DNA of 64,000 nucleotides from [Clostridium] celerecrescens 18A (GTDB lineage: Bacteria > Bacillota > Clostridia > Lachnospirales > Lachnospiraceae). A program made the position numbers and the translations under genes. Under the pieces are notes generated by a model, which made no database searches, was not told where the DNA came from, and saw only the letters and a program-made list of their open reading frames with translations. Shown here in pieces: positions 15,947 to 25,031 of the stretch. How positions within the stretch are numbered: the first letter of the stretch is position 1; each line of letters begins with the position of its first letter. The stretch is taken from the NCBI RefSeq assembly GCF_002797975.1, contig NZ_PGET01000001.1:3727501-3791500 (forward strand). Direction: 5' to 3'.

Positions 15947-17506
15947 CTATCTGCCTTCCTTCCATGCCTTTACAGCAGCAAGAACCATCCAAGCCAACAG
16001 TACTCCAATCCCACAAGTAACTGCACCGGCCCTCCATATTCCACTTTTGTAAATTTCAAAAAATGAATTCATATAAGGAGGATTGACTTCTCCCCAACGA
16101 GCTGAAATAACCATATTGCTTCCAGTAAACACCAAAAACCCAAGGATACTTCCGAGCATCAACCCCTTTGCTCCCAGAGAAAAGCCCCGGTATTTGTAAT
16201 GATGAAGAAAAACAAGGATTCCCTGTGCTGCTGCCATTAAAAGTAATGAGATAGGCAAAATAAGAACGGCTGTCTTTGTATAATCTGCCTTCAGCTGTGA
16301 CCACCACGAGACAAACGGCCATTTCAATAAAGCCGTGTATTTCTCGTCAAGGCGATCCATAAGAAGAACAAGCCCAGCATCCGCTTCTTTTGTCATAGTC
16401 ACAGACTGCCCTTTTAAATATTCCTCGATATCAGCTTTCAAAGGTTCAATCAAAATAGACGTATCAGCTTTATAGATTCCCTTATTCAAATCATTTTCCA
16501 CCTGCTGCCTGGCTGCTATAACCACCTTTTCGTAGGTCAGAGATTGGTCCATAACGCTATTCGGGATATTTAAAAGAGAAAATGATATGGAAGTATCCTT
16601 CTTAAGTTCATTATAGACAAACGTATAATACCCTGTATCCGCTAATTTACTGAGAATAGCATTTTTCTGAAATGCTCCAAACCAGGCTCCGCCTATTAGG
16701 CATAATATTAAAGACAGAGCCGCGATGGCAGCTGTCAGAATATATTTTAAAATCCTGCGCAGCTTACGGTGACTGTGGCTGATTAATAATTTCTTATGTA
16801 ATGATACAACAAGTACCAGCGCGATTGCAAATGCAGCTGCTGCTACGCAGCCCCACATGATTCCGTATCGGACCTTAAGTTGCTGCATCCTTGCATCTGT
16901 ATCTTTATTTAAATATTCATAAGTCTGGGGAGGTGCCTTGTCTACAAGTTCAAGAATGGATATTACAGAGGAATTCTTCTCTGTTTCCGGCTCTTTTTTA
17001 TTTTCTTGTTGTAATGTGCCAGATTCGCCTTCCGATTCGGCCTTTGAGCCTTCGCTTTCTTGTATTCCTGCAGTTTCTGGTTCCTTTTGACTTTCTTCTG
17101 ATATTTGTTTTTCAGGTTTCTTTGTAGGCGTACTGCTTTCCTGCTGTCCTGCTTTACCTTCGGTAGGAGGCTGCGAAGGTTCTGCTTCCGGAGCGGTAGT
17201 TCTTCCTATTTCTACTAAATAACCGCTTTCCACTCCGGTCTGTACATTGGCATATATTTCTGAAATTGCTGCCTGGGCTTGTTCCGCAGTTAATTCTACA
17301 TCATCCTGAGCCAGATAGTTTGTTACCGAATTAATATATTCCGGTTTGACCGCATAAATAATTCCGTCTTTCTCAAATTGTCCACTTACTGCGGATATGA
17401 CAGACTGCTCGTTTGCATTAACGGATCCTGCATACGCAGTCTGGGCTATGCCGGCACTTATGATAAATGCTATTCCACCAATTATCCATCTTTTATATAA
17501 TCTCAT
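15947..17506 (-). CDS. Multi-span membrane protein of unknown function in the cps operon
   Basis: I do not recognise this family. The 519-residue protein starts at MRLYKRWIIGG (GGAG six bases upstream). It has a signal peptide ending near AYA (26), an extracytoplasmic domain (27-100), and a disordered Pro/Glu/Ser/Lys linker (about 103-180). Membrane helices follow at about 206-226, 243-268, 411-434, 447-467 and 489-513, with a second outside domain (about 270-405). It abuts cpsB with one base between, so it belongs to the polysaccharide control operon. A role in export, attachment or sensing is only a guess. Confidence 0.75.
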   Translation of the reverse strand: MRLYKRWIIGGIAFIISAGIAQTAYAGSVNANEQSVISAVSGQFEKDGIIYAVKPEYINSVTNYLAQDDVELTAEQAQAAISEIYANVQTGVESGYLVEIGRTTAPEAEPSQPPTEGKAGQQESSTPTKKPEKQISEESQKEPETAGIQESEGSKAESEGESGTLQQENKKEPETEKNSSVISILELVDKAPPQTYEYLNKDTDARMQQLKVRYGIMWGCVAAAAFAIALVLVVSLHKKLLISHSHRKLRRILKYILTAAIAALSLILCLIGGAWFGAFQKNAILSKLADTGYYTFVYNELKKDTSISFSLLNIPNSVMDQSLTYEKVVIAARQQVENDLNKGIYKADTSILIEPLKADIEEYLKGQSVTMTKEADAGLVLLMDRLDEKYTALLKWPFVSWWSQLKADYTKTAVLILPISLLLMAAAQGILVFLHHYKYRGFSLGAKGLMLGSILGFLVFTGSNMVISARWGEVNPPYMNSFFEIYKSGIWRAGAVTCGIGVLLAWMVLAAVKAWKEGR

Positions 17507-17528
17507 GCCGCTCTCCATATTTAAAATA

Positions 17529-17552
17529 GGGCGGTTCCTATGAGAGCCACCC
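17529..17552 (-). terminator. Hairpin between wall-protein gene and cps operon
   Basis: On the minus strand GGGTGG pairs with CCGCCC around a 12-base loop, followed by TATTTT. It lies between the wall-binding protein and the 519-residue membrane protein gene. It probably acts as a partial terminator that lowers expression of the downstream cps genes relative to the wall protein. Confidence 0.55.
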
Positions 17553-17575
17553 TATCTAGATACCTTTATGTAGAT

Positions 17576-18439
17576 TTATTTGATATCAAGAGTATATTTC
17601 ATACCGTCGTTATCGTTTGCTGCATATACTCTTATGCCCATATTCTTCAGGATTGCAAGAGCATCCTCAACTGTTTCACCAGCATAATTTTGGGCGTAGG
17701 ATTCGAACTCGCCCGCATTATCTTTAGTAAACTCTCTAGTTCCTACTTTGACTTTCGTTACGTCTTCACCGTTCAGAATATCATTTAAAGCACCCTGCAC
17801 ATCACTAATAAGGCTGTCAGCATTTAACTCAGGATCTAAATCAGCTAGGGTAAATGTAATTGTAGTTCCCTTTACATCAACACCACTTTTAGCTGCATTT
17901 TCAAACGCATTGGCAACTGCGTCTTTAGCAGCAGTCTGAGCATCCTTTGGTGGAGTCGTTGTATTACTGGTTCTAGAACTGGAATGACCGCCTCCGCCGC
18001 CAAATTTAGCCTGGTTCCCGTTACCTCCAAAAGTCTGAGAAGAACCTACAGACGGTTTTCCGTTTGTTGTTCCATATTCGGTGAAGTTATATTCTACTGT
18101 CCCGATTTTCATATCACCAGAAAAAAGTGAGCCGTCTGCATTCATGTAATACACTTTGTCATCGACTTTGATCAGACCTGTCTGCATAATTCCATTGTAT
18201 GCAAAGAAATACCACTTACCATCGGTATCCTTTAACCAGCCCTTCTGTGCATTGCCATTGGCATCAAAATGATACCACTTGCCATCCTCCTGAAACCACT
18301 TGTTTGCCTGCCAGCTTCCATCCTGGTTCTGATATCTCCATTCGGAACCAGACTGTACCCATGCTGCAGATGCTGGCAATGCACTGCCAACAGTGATTGC
18401 TGCGGCTAATGCTGCTACCATTAGCTTTTTCATCTTCAT
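17576..18439 (-). CDS. Secreted cell-wall-binding repeat protein
   Basis: This 287-residue protein has a signal peptide (cleavage near ASAAW, about 26). About four choline-binding/glucan-binding-type repeats follow (about 28-110: GSEWRYQNQDGSW, GKWYHFDANGNAQKGW, GKWYFFAYNGIMQTG, VYYMNADGSLFSG). A Gly/Ser/Thr-rich linker leads to a C-terminal domain (about 165-287) that I do not recognise. The aromatic repeats bind teichoic acid choline or polysaccharide. It is first in the transcription unit leading into the cps operon, so it may bind the polymer that operon controls. Confidence 0.85.
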   Translation of the reverse strand: MKMKKLMVAALAAAITVGSALPASAAWVQSGSEWRYQNQDGSWQANKWFQEDGKWYHFDANGNAQKGWLKDTDGKWYFFAYNGIMQTGLIKVDDKVYYMNADGSLFSGDMKIGTVEYNFTEYGTTNGKPSVGSSQTFGGNGNQAKFGGGGGHSSSRTSNTTTPPKDAQTAAKDAVANAFENAAKSGVDVKGTTITFTLADLDPELNADSLISDVQGALNDILNGEDVTKVKVGTREFTKDNAGEFESYAQNYAGETVEDALAILKNMGIRVYAANDNDGMKYTLDIK

Positions 18440-18498
18440 AATGTTTCTCCTTTCAATATCCTACCTTCAATTTTGTTACAAATTAAATTGATGTGTAT

Positions 18499-18547
18499 AT
18501 TTTAACTCTATTTATGTAAAAATGCAAGGTTTATACGTTTATAACCT
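18499..18547 (-). promoter_or_regulatory. Promoter and upstream dyad of the wall-protein/cps unit
   Basis: On the minus strand TTGCAT, a 17-bp spacer and TAAAAT lie about 60 bases upstream of the wall-protein gene. Abutting the -35 is AGGTTATAAACGTAT followed by AAACCT, an imperfect dyad (AGGTT...AACCT). Its first 15 bases recur exactly in the dyad at 30763-30792. The remainder of 18440-18773 is AT-rich, with TTTCTTTACA repeated at about 18710-18730 and no gene. Confidence 0.6.
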
Positions 18548-18773
18548 CTGTTTATTGTATGTTTTAAGCATTTTTTATCGATAACGCTGATTTTGCTTCA
18601 TTTTTTTCACAGTCTTTTAGTGTATATTTGTATATAAAATACATCTAACTTAAATAAAAGTTTAAATTCAAAATAAAAACAAAGAAGCAGTCAGTAGAAA
18701 ATCAACTATTTTCTTTACATTTCTTTACATTTCCATATATAGTTTGTTTCTTTGTAACTATTATTTATAATAA

Positions 18774-19346
18774 TCATAACTTTTTCTCTTTAAGATATTT
18801 ACTGAATCTGCATAAAAGTTTCACGGATACATAGAATAAATATCCTATCACTGTTCCCATAACATTCACTACAACATCGTCTACCTGCATATGACCACGT
18901 TGGGAGAGAAATTGAGCATACTCAAGACTAACCGAAAAGAAAAATCCCAACGGAATACAGCAGAAAATATTTTGCGCAGGTTTAAGAACGCTTGGAAGAA
19001 GAACTCCGAATGGGATCATCATCAAAATATTTTCAATAACATAAGCCTTACTACGAACACTACCTTGCCACGTTTCTCCCAAAATCAAGCTAACCGTATT
19101 TCTTGAGCCTGGAAGGCGGGAAAAATAGGACTGTTGAAGCAATGTATATATGTATGCTATAAATAACCCCAAGCAAATTACCTTTATTGGAAATATGAGC
19201 AGACTTTTTCTGAACTGGTACCATAATTCGTTTATTAGTATAAGAACCACAATCAGTATTGCACCATATAACAGCCCTTTTGGTAAGTATAAAAGCGGTT
19301 CTATTATATCTTGTGCTATAATTTTATATAATATTTTATTTATCAT
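18774..19346 (-). CDS. VanZ-like membrane protein
   Basis: This is a protein of about 190 residues with four to five membrane helices and the VanZ-family end pattern (MMIPFGVLLPSVL, then FFFSVSLEYAQFLSQRGHMQVDDVVVNVMGTVIGY). The Glu-Tyr-x-Gln and Asp-Asp-x-x-x-N motifs are typical. VanZ proteins affect teicoplanin resistance and are common near surface-polysaccharide genes; the biochemical role is unknown. The start is uncertain: a TTG seven codons upstream is possible, and neither has a strong ribosome binding site. Confidence 0.82.
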   Translation of the reverse strand: MINKILYKIIAQDIIEPLLYLPKGLLYGAILIVVLILINELWYQFRKSLLIFPIKVICLGLFIAYIYTLLQQSYFSRLPGSRNTVSLILGETWQGSVRSKAYVIENILMMIPFGVLLPSVLKPAQNIFCCIPLGFFFSVSLEYAQFLSQRGHMQVDDVVVNVMGTVIGYLFYVSVKLLCRFSKYLKEKKL

Positions 19347-19498
19347 TGTTTTATTCTTAACCGTCAAGTATGTTCTTTTATGGTCTTTCCCCTTTGTTTG
19401 TATTATAATGCAGATTCTAGGTATGTCAAGAAGAGCAGCCTTCTGACAATCCGGAAAACTTAATAATCAAGACAGTCCATTCAGAATCTGGATGTGTA

Positions 19499-19729
19499 CT
19501 ATTTATCTAAACTACAGTTTTCTTTAAAATCGTTCTTTATAATAGCTGCCAAGTTGTCAATCTCCTTACGGAGATCGGTATAGTCACACCAGGCACAGAA
19601 ATGTTTAAATCCTGTAGATTCCCTAAGCATGGTTATTACCTTACAGACCATTGCCAGTAATTCTTTCGGGGTGTTTTCATTAATGGAGATAAGATGGTAA
19701 GCTGAGTAGCAAAGTTTTACGCAGCCGCC
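19499..19729 (-). pseudogene. Unidentified open-frame remnant
   Basis: An open frame without a start encodes about 75 residues (ISINENTPKELLAMVCKVIT, later HFCAWCDYTDLRKEIDNLAA) and ends in TAG. Codon use looks coding and it has a Cys/Trp-rich core. It is cut off upstream by a stop and frame change, next to other debris. I cannot name the parent family. The stretch 19730-19864 holds nothing else recognisable. Confidence 0.35.
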
Positions 19730-19864
19730 TCATTCAGCTCGGAATTCTCATTTACTGGCAGAGGTCCAGGAACCAGAGCTTTCAACCCCGCTGGGGCATT
19801 CTTTTCTCAACGGGTCAGCCAATTCTCACTTTTCATGGACCATCACACCTTCGTAAAATTGCAC

Positions 19865-20018
19865 TTATCTTTTTACCACCTTAATTGGACATACTTTCAA
19901 GCACATATAACACCTTATGCATTTTGCTTCATCCACCTGAGGATACTCAAATCCCTCCTCATCTTCTACCATAGATATAGCAGATTTTGGGCAGATGTCT
20001 GGTCCTCTGTCAAGATTA
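19865..20018 (-). pseudogene. Truncated 4Fe-4S protein, 3' fragment cut by the IS element
   Basis: Reading from the IS boundary, the frame gives CPKSAISMVEDEEGFEYPQV, then DEAKCIRCYMCLKVCPIK and a stop. The CxxCxxCxxxCP pattern with an upstream CPK is a two-cluster ferredoxin domain. It resembles the N-terminal ferredoxin part of FrhB-like proteins often found in polysaccharide loci beside pyruvyl transferases. The 5' part, including the first cluster's Cys residues, is absent beyond the IS end at 20019, so the gene is broken. Confidence 0.6.
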
Positions 20019-20041
20019 AGTACAAGTTAAAATGAGAAATT
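20019..20041. repeat. IS left inverted repeat
   Basis: AGTACAAGTTAAAATGAGAA followed by ATT; the perfect inverse of 21303-21325. Confidence 0.88.
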
Positions 20042-20052
20042 AATCTCTCATC

Positions 20053-20910
20053 TCAACCTACAAGTAAAATTCCATCAGCCAGGCTCTTTTGATACAGCCT
20101 TTCAAAGTCATTTGGCGACATGTCGTCACAGTGACTGTGAATCCTTTTAGTATTGTAGAAAGCTTCCAAATATTCGTATACGAGTTGATAGGCATGCCTG
20201 AAACTTTGTATTTCAAACCGGTTCAGCCATTCTCTTTTTATCATTGAATGGAAAGACTCAATGCAGGCATTGTCCCATAGAAAAGCCTTTTTAGAATAAC
20301 TACACTGCATTTTTTCAGTTGCTTTCCTGTACTGTTTAGAAACATACTGACTTCCACGGTCGCTATGCATGATCAATGGTAAATCCATGCTTCTTCTTGC
20401 TTTTGCTTTATTTATAGTTTCAATTACATAGGATACTTCCAGTGTTTTTGATAACGTCCAGACAATGATTTTCCTGGAAAATAAATCTATCATGCTGGTC
20501 AGATTGACAAATCCATCTATCGTCCATATATAAGTGATATCGCTGCACCATACGGCATTGGGCCTGTCAGGATTAAAGTTTTCATCAAGGATATTTTTCA
20601 AGGAATGACTAAAGTCAGAATCTTTGGTAGTGATCGTATAGGGCTTTACCCATTTGGCTTTTATACCCATTTCCTTCATATACTTGCTCATGGTTCTTTC
20701 GGAGATGATTTCACCGCTTTTGCGAAGTTCCATGGTTATTTTAGGAGCTCCATAATTCTGCTTCGATTCATCATGGATTATTTGTATTTTATCCTGAATT
20801 GCTTCCTTACGTTTTTTCTGGTACGATGGCAAACGTTTTAGCCATGCATGATATCCCGACCTTGATATGCCTAAGATTTTGAGCATTCCGGAGACAGAGA
20901 CAGGGCGCAT
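20053..20910 (-). CDS. IS3-family transposase OrfB
   Basis: This 285-residue catalytic subunit has an N-terminal HTH_21-type region (SGMLKILGISRSGYHAWLKR) and an integrase core. The DDE residues are in WCSDITYIW, MHSDRGSQY and ACIESFHSMIKREW, and the family-typical YNTKRIHSH is near the end. It is normally made as an OrfAB fusion by -1 frameshifting. Because orfA is disrupted, the element should not transpose by itself, although OrfB is intact. Confidence 0.9.
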   Translation of the reverse strand: MRPVSVSGMLKILGISRSGYHAWLKRLPSYQKKRKEAIQDKIQIIHDESKQNYGAPKITMELRKSGEIISERTMSKYMKEMGIKAKWVKPYTITTKDSDFSHSLKNILDENFNPDRPNAVWCSDITYIWTIDGFVNLTSMIDLFSRKIIVWTLSKTLEVSYVIETINKAKARRSMDLPLIMHSDRGSQYVSKQYRKATEKMQCSYSKKAFLWDNACIESFHSMIKREWLNRFEIQSFRHAYQLVYEYLEAFYNTKRIHSHCDDMSPNDFERLYQKSLADGILLVG

Positions 20911-20963
20911 ATCTTCTTCTGATTTCTCTGCCTTTTGAATAACTTCGATGTAGATAGCCTCCG

Positions 20964-21247
20964 TTAATTTCCCAGAATGCCGATGGCTTTTTTTAAGATA
21001 TCAAGCGCATCCAGGTATCGCAGAGTTCCCGTTTTAATCTGGCGATTTCCTTTTCTTCATCAGAAGAGTAATTGCCCGAACCACGGAATTCGATATCACC
21101 AGAATCTTTCAGCTCTATTTTCCAACGGGACAAGCTCTGCTGGCTGATTCCTAAGTTGCTGGCACAGCCAACCAGCCCAAGGTCTTTATGATCCTGATAG
21201 TACTGGACTGCATCGAGTTTGAATTGTTTGTCGTACTGTTATGCCAT
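20964..21247 (-). pseudogene. IS3-family OrfA, disrupted
   Basis: The ATG is followed two codons later by TAA, then QYDKQFKLDAVQYYQ and GLVGCASNLGISQQSLSRWK, an IS3 OrfA HTH with leucine-zipper region. A one-base frame change near 21030 shifts the end into LDALDILKKAIGILGN. One nonsense mutation and one frameshift make it a clear pseudogene. Confidence 0.85.
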
Positions 21248-21302
21248 AATGAGATCCTCCTTTATCTGGTGCCCCTATTGTACCACGAATTATTTATTTA
21301 GG

Positions 21303-21325
21303 AATTTCTCATTTTAACTTGTACT
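21303..21325. repeat. IS right inverted repeat
   Basis: Inverse copy of 20019-20041, with 23 of 23 bases matching. Confidence 0.88.
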
Positions 21326-21815
21326 ATTTATATTCTAACAGCACTTCGGTTTGTATCTTATCGGGTGGGATTCACACTCACTAAATGATATGTCCTTATT
21401 CTGGATGCACTGACAGGCACATTTTTTTATCTTCTATGTTGACTACATTGGAAGCGCCCCTTATTTTTTGCTGCTTCTGTGCTTTCTACCTGTTAACCAA
21501 CGTTACTTTGTCAGTTCACAATCGCTAGCTGGTTTCTTGTTTCTTATTTCTTCCATGAAATGTTTTTATTAAGAACTTTATTGATTCCACCAATCAAAAG
21601 ATTGTGCTCGTCAAACTTTTGTGTAACGGGGTATTAAATTTCATTCCAAAATCATGAAGAATTACCCCCCCGTGCAATTATTTGAAACCAAAGATAGATT
21701 TGTATTCCTAAGCGATATACATTTTTTGCTTAATCGAATTTTTCTCATCTTTTCATAAAATGATTTAATTTTATCATCTTTGTATCTTCTCCTTCATCAC
21801 ACTAACTATATTTTA
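21326..21815. other. Non-coding spacer after the IS element
   Basis: No gene is visible in about 490 bases. On the minus strand a segment near 21350-21400 reads GAGTGTGAATCCCACCC, faintly like the 5' domain of a group II intron, but no reverse transcriptase or domain V is present. Short AT-rich tracts and a G7 run (minus strand, near 21668) occur. It probably consists of mobile-element debris. Confidence 0.4.
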
Positions 21816-22624
21816 TCACCTAATGTCAAAAGTTCCCCTTCCACCTGCGATATGAACAACCTCACCATCTATCATCTTACCTGCATCACTTACCAGTAAA
21901 CTAGCAAGAGTAGCTACCTCATCAGGCATGACTAATCTACCTAATTCATTTTCACTTGAAGATATACTATCTCCTTCTTTTACACCAATCAAACTAGTAG
22001 CTGTAGATCCCGGTGCAATAGAATTTACATTAATACCATAAGGTACAAACATTTTTGCAAGCCCCTCTGTCAAACCTTTTAATCCCCATTTCGAAATGCC
22101 ATAAGGAGACCATGCTGGTTCAGAACCTCTTGAAGAAGAAACTAGTAAAATACTTCCTCTTATCTTATTAGACTTCATATACTTACCAACTGACTGGCAT
22201 GCAAAAAATACTCCTTTAAGATTAATATCCATTACCCTATTGAATTCATCGGAATTCATTGTCCAGAAATCCACCTTTTCAGTATGGACTCCTGCCGAAC
22301 TGATAAATACATCTAATTTCCCATGTCGAGCAACTACTTCCTTAATAACAGCATCAAAGGATTCCGTTTTATAGTAATTCATAACAATGGCATCTAATCC
22401 TGTTTCTATTTTAAGAGACTCAAGTTTCTTTTCGTTTGTTCCTGCAATTACAACAGTCCCCCCCGCTTCCTGTAATGACTTTGCAATTGCAAGTCCAATT
22501 CCACCAGAACCGCCAGAGATTAAAGCTACTTTACCATCGAATTCTTTATTCTCTTGAACCAGATGTGAAATTGGCAGATATTCTCTTCGTAAAAATATTT
22601 TTTTAATCTCGATTTTATTCCCAT
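21816..22624 (-). CDS. Short-chain dehydrogenase/reductase with apparent -1 frameshift
   Basis: The main frame encodes an SDR: the cofactor motif SGGSGGIG, then ILLVSSSRGSEPAWSPYGIS with catalytic Ser and YGISK (YxxxK), and GINVNSIAPGS. No ATG, GTG or TTG lies in this frame upstream of the Rossmann motif. A separate ATG at 22624 (MGIKSRLKK) reads into the same protein only after a -1 shift at an A7 run (22598-22604). The result would be about 270 residues. The frame could be restored by slippage, or the gene could carry a one-base deletion or a sequencing error. It lies 6 bp after the glycosyltransferase gene, at the end of the island operon. Confidence 0.7.
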
Positions 22625-22630
22625 AATATT

Positions 22631-23623
22631 TTAATCCATTGTATCGTTTTGAAATGCTCTTTTTGCTTTATAATCTCCATACTTAATGAAAAATACAGGG
22701 AATATCGTCTTTAATAAAATTTTGATTTTATCAGAAACTGAAATAGTACTATTTATCATTACTTTTGGCATATAAACTCTCATTTCATTTTTAGCTTCTA
22801 TGTATTCATTTTTATATTCTTTCACTGCAGATGCAGAATAAATATAATCAGCTAAATGAAAATAATTGGTCCATATATGCCAATTTAATGCATCTTCAAT
22901 TGATTTCGAGTTTACTTTCAAGCTCTTTTTGATATAGAGAATATTATTCATTGAATTAATACCATTTTGTACTTCTTTAAGTGTACATCCACTATTAGGA
23001 TTATTTAGCCTATAATTATATACTTTTCGATGCCCAACCGCCATCTTATTGGAATATTGTGCCGCCATAGCGGAAAAATAAAGTCCTTCGCCAAACCAAG
23101 GAACAGAAAATGAAAGATTATTTTCCTTTACTATTTTCATACTATATAATTTATTCCATGGACCAACTGGAATATAAAAAGTATTAATTATACTGGCTAC
23201 TGCATCTGACTTATTCATCACTCTAATACTATCAAAATTATTCTGTTCTCTATTTCTCGTAGTGAATATTGCATCTGTTGTTGACATTTCACATCCATTG
23301 TCTTCTGCAATCCTAACCAAATATTCAATACAGTCTAATTCCATCCAGTCATCCCCATCTGCAAACATTAAATATTCACCAGAAGCTTTTTCTAACCCCT
23401 TATTTCTAGCATCGCAACAGCCACCATTTTCTTTATGAATGACCAAAAATCTACTATCTTTTTTTGCATAATTATCCGCTATTTCACCGCTAGTATCAGG
23501 TGAACCATCATCCACTAGAATTATTTCAATATTTTTGTATGTCTGATTCATAATAGAATCCAATAGTTTTGTTAAAAATTTTTCTGATTTATATAATGGA
23601 ATTACAATTGATACTTTCTTCAT
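22631..23623 (-). CDS. Glycosyltransferase family 2
   Basis: This 330-residue inverting GT-A enzyme has VSIVIPLYKSEKFLTKLL (start), the VDDGSPDTSGEIAD donor loop and MFADGDDWMEL (DxD-like metal site). The C-terminal region (about 200-330) is variable and sets acceptor specificity. It overlaps the flippase gene by 4 bp. It probably adds one sugar to the lipid-linked repeat unit on the cytoplasmic side; donor and linkage cannot be read. Confidence 0.92.
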   Translation of the reverse strand: MKKVSIVIPLYKSEKFLTKLLDSIMNQTYKNIEIILVDDGSPDTSGEIADNYAKKDSRFLVIHKENGGCCDARNKGLEKASGEYLMFADGDDWMELDCIEYLVRIAEDNGCEMSTTDAIFTTRNREQNNFDSIRVMNKSDAVASIINTFYIPVGPWNKLYSMKIVKENNLSFSVPWFGEGLYFSAMAAQYSNKMAVGHRKVYNYRLNNPNSGCTLKEVQNGINSMNNILYIKKSLKVNSKSIEDALNWHIWTNYFHLADYIYSASAVKEYKNEYIEAKNEMRVYMPKVMINSTISVSDKIKILLKTIFPVFFIKYGDYKAKRAFQNDTMD

Positions 23624-25029
23624 TTTTTTACCTTCTTTACTTTATCTATAATTCTAAATAGCAATGGCTTCCATGTCTTTTGGAACAGTACAATTATTAC
23701 AAATGCAATCAATATCTGACAAATCTGCCCAACTAAATTGTCTACAAACATAAGAGCACCAGAAAGCCAAAGCGCAACTGTTCCAATACAAAAATCCCTT
23801 GTAAGAACTTTATACTTCAAATATTTCCTTGTGTGGAAAACCCTAAATGAGAATACACCAATATAACTTACACATGTTGCTATCGCTGCACCATATACTC
23901 CGATTAATGGTATTAGCAGGAAATTCAATATTATATTAAGCATTGCGCCAAAAGAGCCTGATAACAAAAACCCCATACTATCTTTATGTATCATATAACT
24001 TGTTGATAAAAATGTGCCAAGTGTTATATATACTATACCAACAATTAAAAACGGAGTATATTTCCAAGCTTCAAAATACTCATCTGCAACATATACATTT
24101 AAAAAAGGTTTAATTATCGACATCATGCATATTCCAATAATCATAATGGCTGATATAAGGTTAGCAAACACTTTATTGCTATACTCCGTTTCATCTTTAG
24201 ATCCTTCTTCTTTGATTGCGGAATAGCCCCATGCTTGATTAAAAATACCGGTAAATGTGTTAATAAGTGTCGGCACCTTATACGAAATTGCGTACACTCC
24301 ATTTGCCGCCACGCCTATCATGCTTGTAACCATAATGTGATCTGAAGAATTCATTATCCACCACATAAACGAATTCGGTATAAGGACAACTGAATACTTG
24401 ATCATCTCTATCATCTTTACTTTATCTATTTTTGCAAAAATAGCTTTGTATCCTTTTCCGATTATAAAAGCATATACCGCTATTAATGTATTTGCCAATG
24501 TGTATGCAAGAAGATAACCAGTAATCCCCAATTTAAAAATGACAAGAAAACAAATATTAAACAGTACAATAAGGGCTGTATTTGCAATATTCCCTATACA
24601 ATACTTAATTAATTCCTCTTTCCCTCTTAAATCACATAAAAACAATTGACTTGCAGCTAAACTTATCACATAAAGGTAAATAATCGCCTCAAGCCCATCA
24701 ACTTTATCCCATAATCTACAGATGGGAATTAGAATTAATCCTACAACCATACTAACTAATAGAATTACCATGCCTATTTTAGTAATTTTATCTTTATCAG
24801 CATCTTTATCCATATTGAATCTCATCACGGATTCCATAATATTAAGTGTAATAATAGAAATTGTGACAGTTGAAATTGTAGCAACTAAATCGACAATTCC
24901 ATATTCAGCTGTACATAATGAACTTGTATATAATGGGATAAGAAAAAAAGAAATAATTTTTGTCGCAAAATTACCTATGGCAAAAATTGCAGTATTCTTC
25001 AATAAGTATTTTGATCTACTCTCTTTCAT
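23620..25029 (-). CDS. Polysaccharide repeat-unit flippase (Wzx/MATE-like)
   Basis: This 469-residue protein has about 12-14 membrane helices spread over its whole length and the polysaccharide-biosynthesis N-terminus (LLKNTAIFAIGNFATKIISF). It would flip undecaprenyl-linked repeat units to the outer face for polymerisation. It is tightly packed between the pyruvyl transferase (2 bp away) and the GT2 gene. Confidence 0.9.
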   Translation of the reverse strand: MKESRSKYLLKNTAIFAIGNFATKIISFFLIPLYTSSLCTAEYGIVDLVATISTVTISIITLNIMESVMRFNMDKDADKDKITKIGMVILLVSMVVGLILIPICRLWDKVDGLEAIIYLYVISLAASQLFLCDLRGKEELIKYCIGNIANTALIVLFNICFLVIFKLGITGYLLAYTLANTLIAVYAFIIGKGYKAIFAKIDKVKMIEMIKYSVVLIPNSFMWWIMNSSDHIMVTSMIGVAANGVYAISYKVPTLINTFTGIFNQAWGYSAIKEEGSKDETEYSNKVFANLISAIMIIGICMMSIIKPFLNVYVADEYFEAWKYTPFLIVGIVYITLGTFLSTSYMIHKDSMGFLLSGSFGAMLNIILNFLLIPLIGVYGAAIATCVSYIGVFSFRVFHTRKYLKYKVLTRDFCIGTVALWLSGALMFVDNLVGQICQILIAFVIIVLFQKTWKPLLFRIIDKVKKVKK

Positions 25030-25031
25030 AA

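Larger units (their letters stand above)
20019..21325 (-). mobile_element. IS3-family insertion sequence (IS150-like), inactive
   Basis: A 1307-bp element is bounded by perfect 23-bp inverted repeats. It carries a complete orfB (DDE transposase) and a broken orfA. No convincing target-site duplication flanks it, which suggests an old insertion with rearranged flanks. It sits between the truncated Fe-S gene and the polysaccharide island. Confidence 0.88.

Noticed and set aside
20011..21335. Target-site duplication of the IS element
   Set aside because: Bases flanking the inverted repeats (TTA on the left, ATT on the right) do not match as a direct repeat, so no duplication is claimed.
21340..21420. 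Group II intron 5' domain remnant
   Set aside because: Only a short GUGUGAAUCCCAC-like segment is suggestive; no intron-encoded protein, domain V or 3' end was found, so it is not claimed as a feature.
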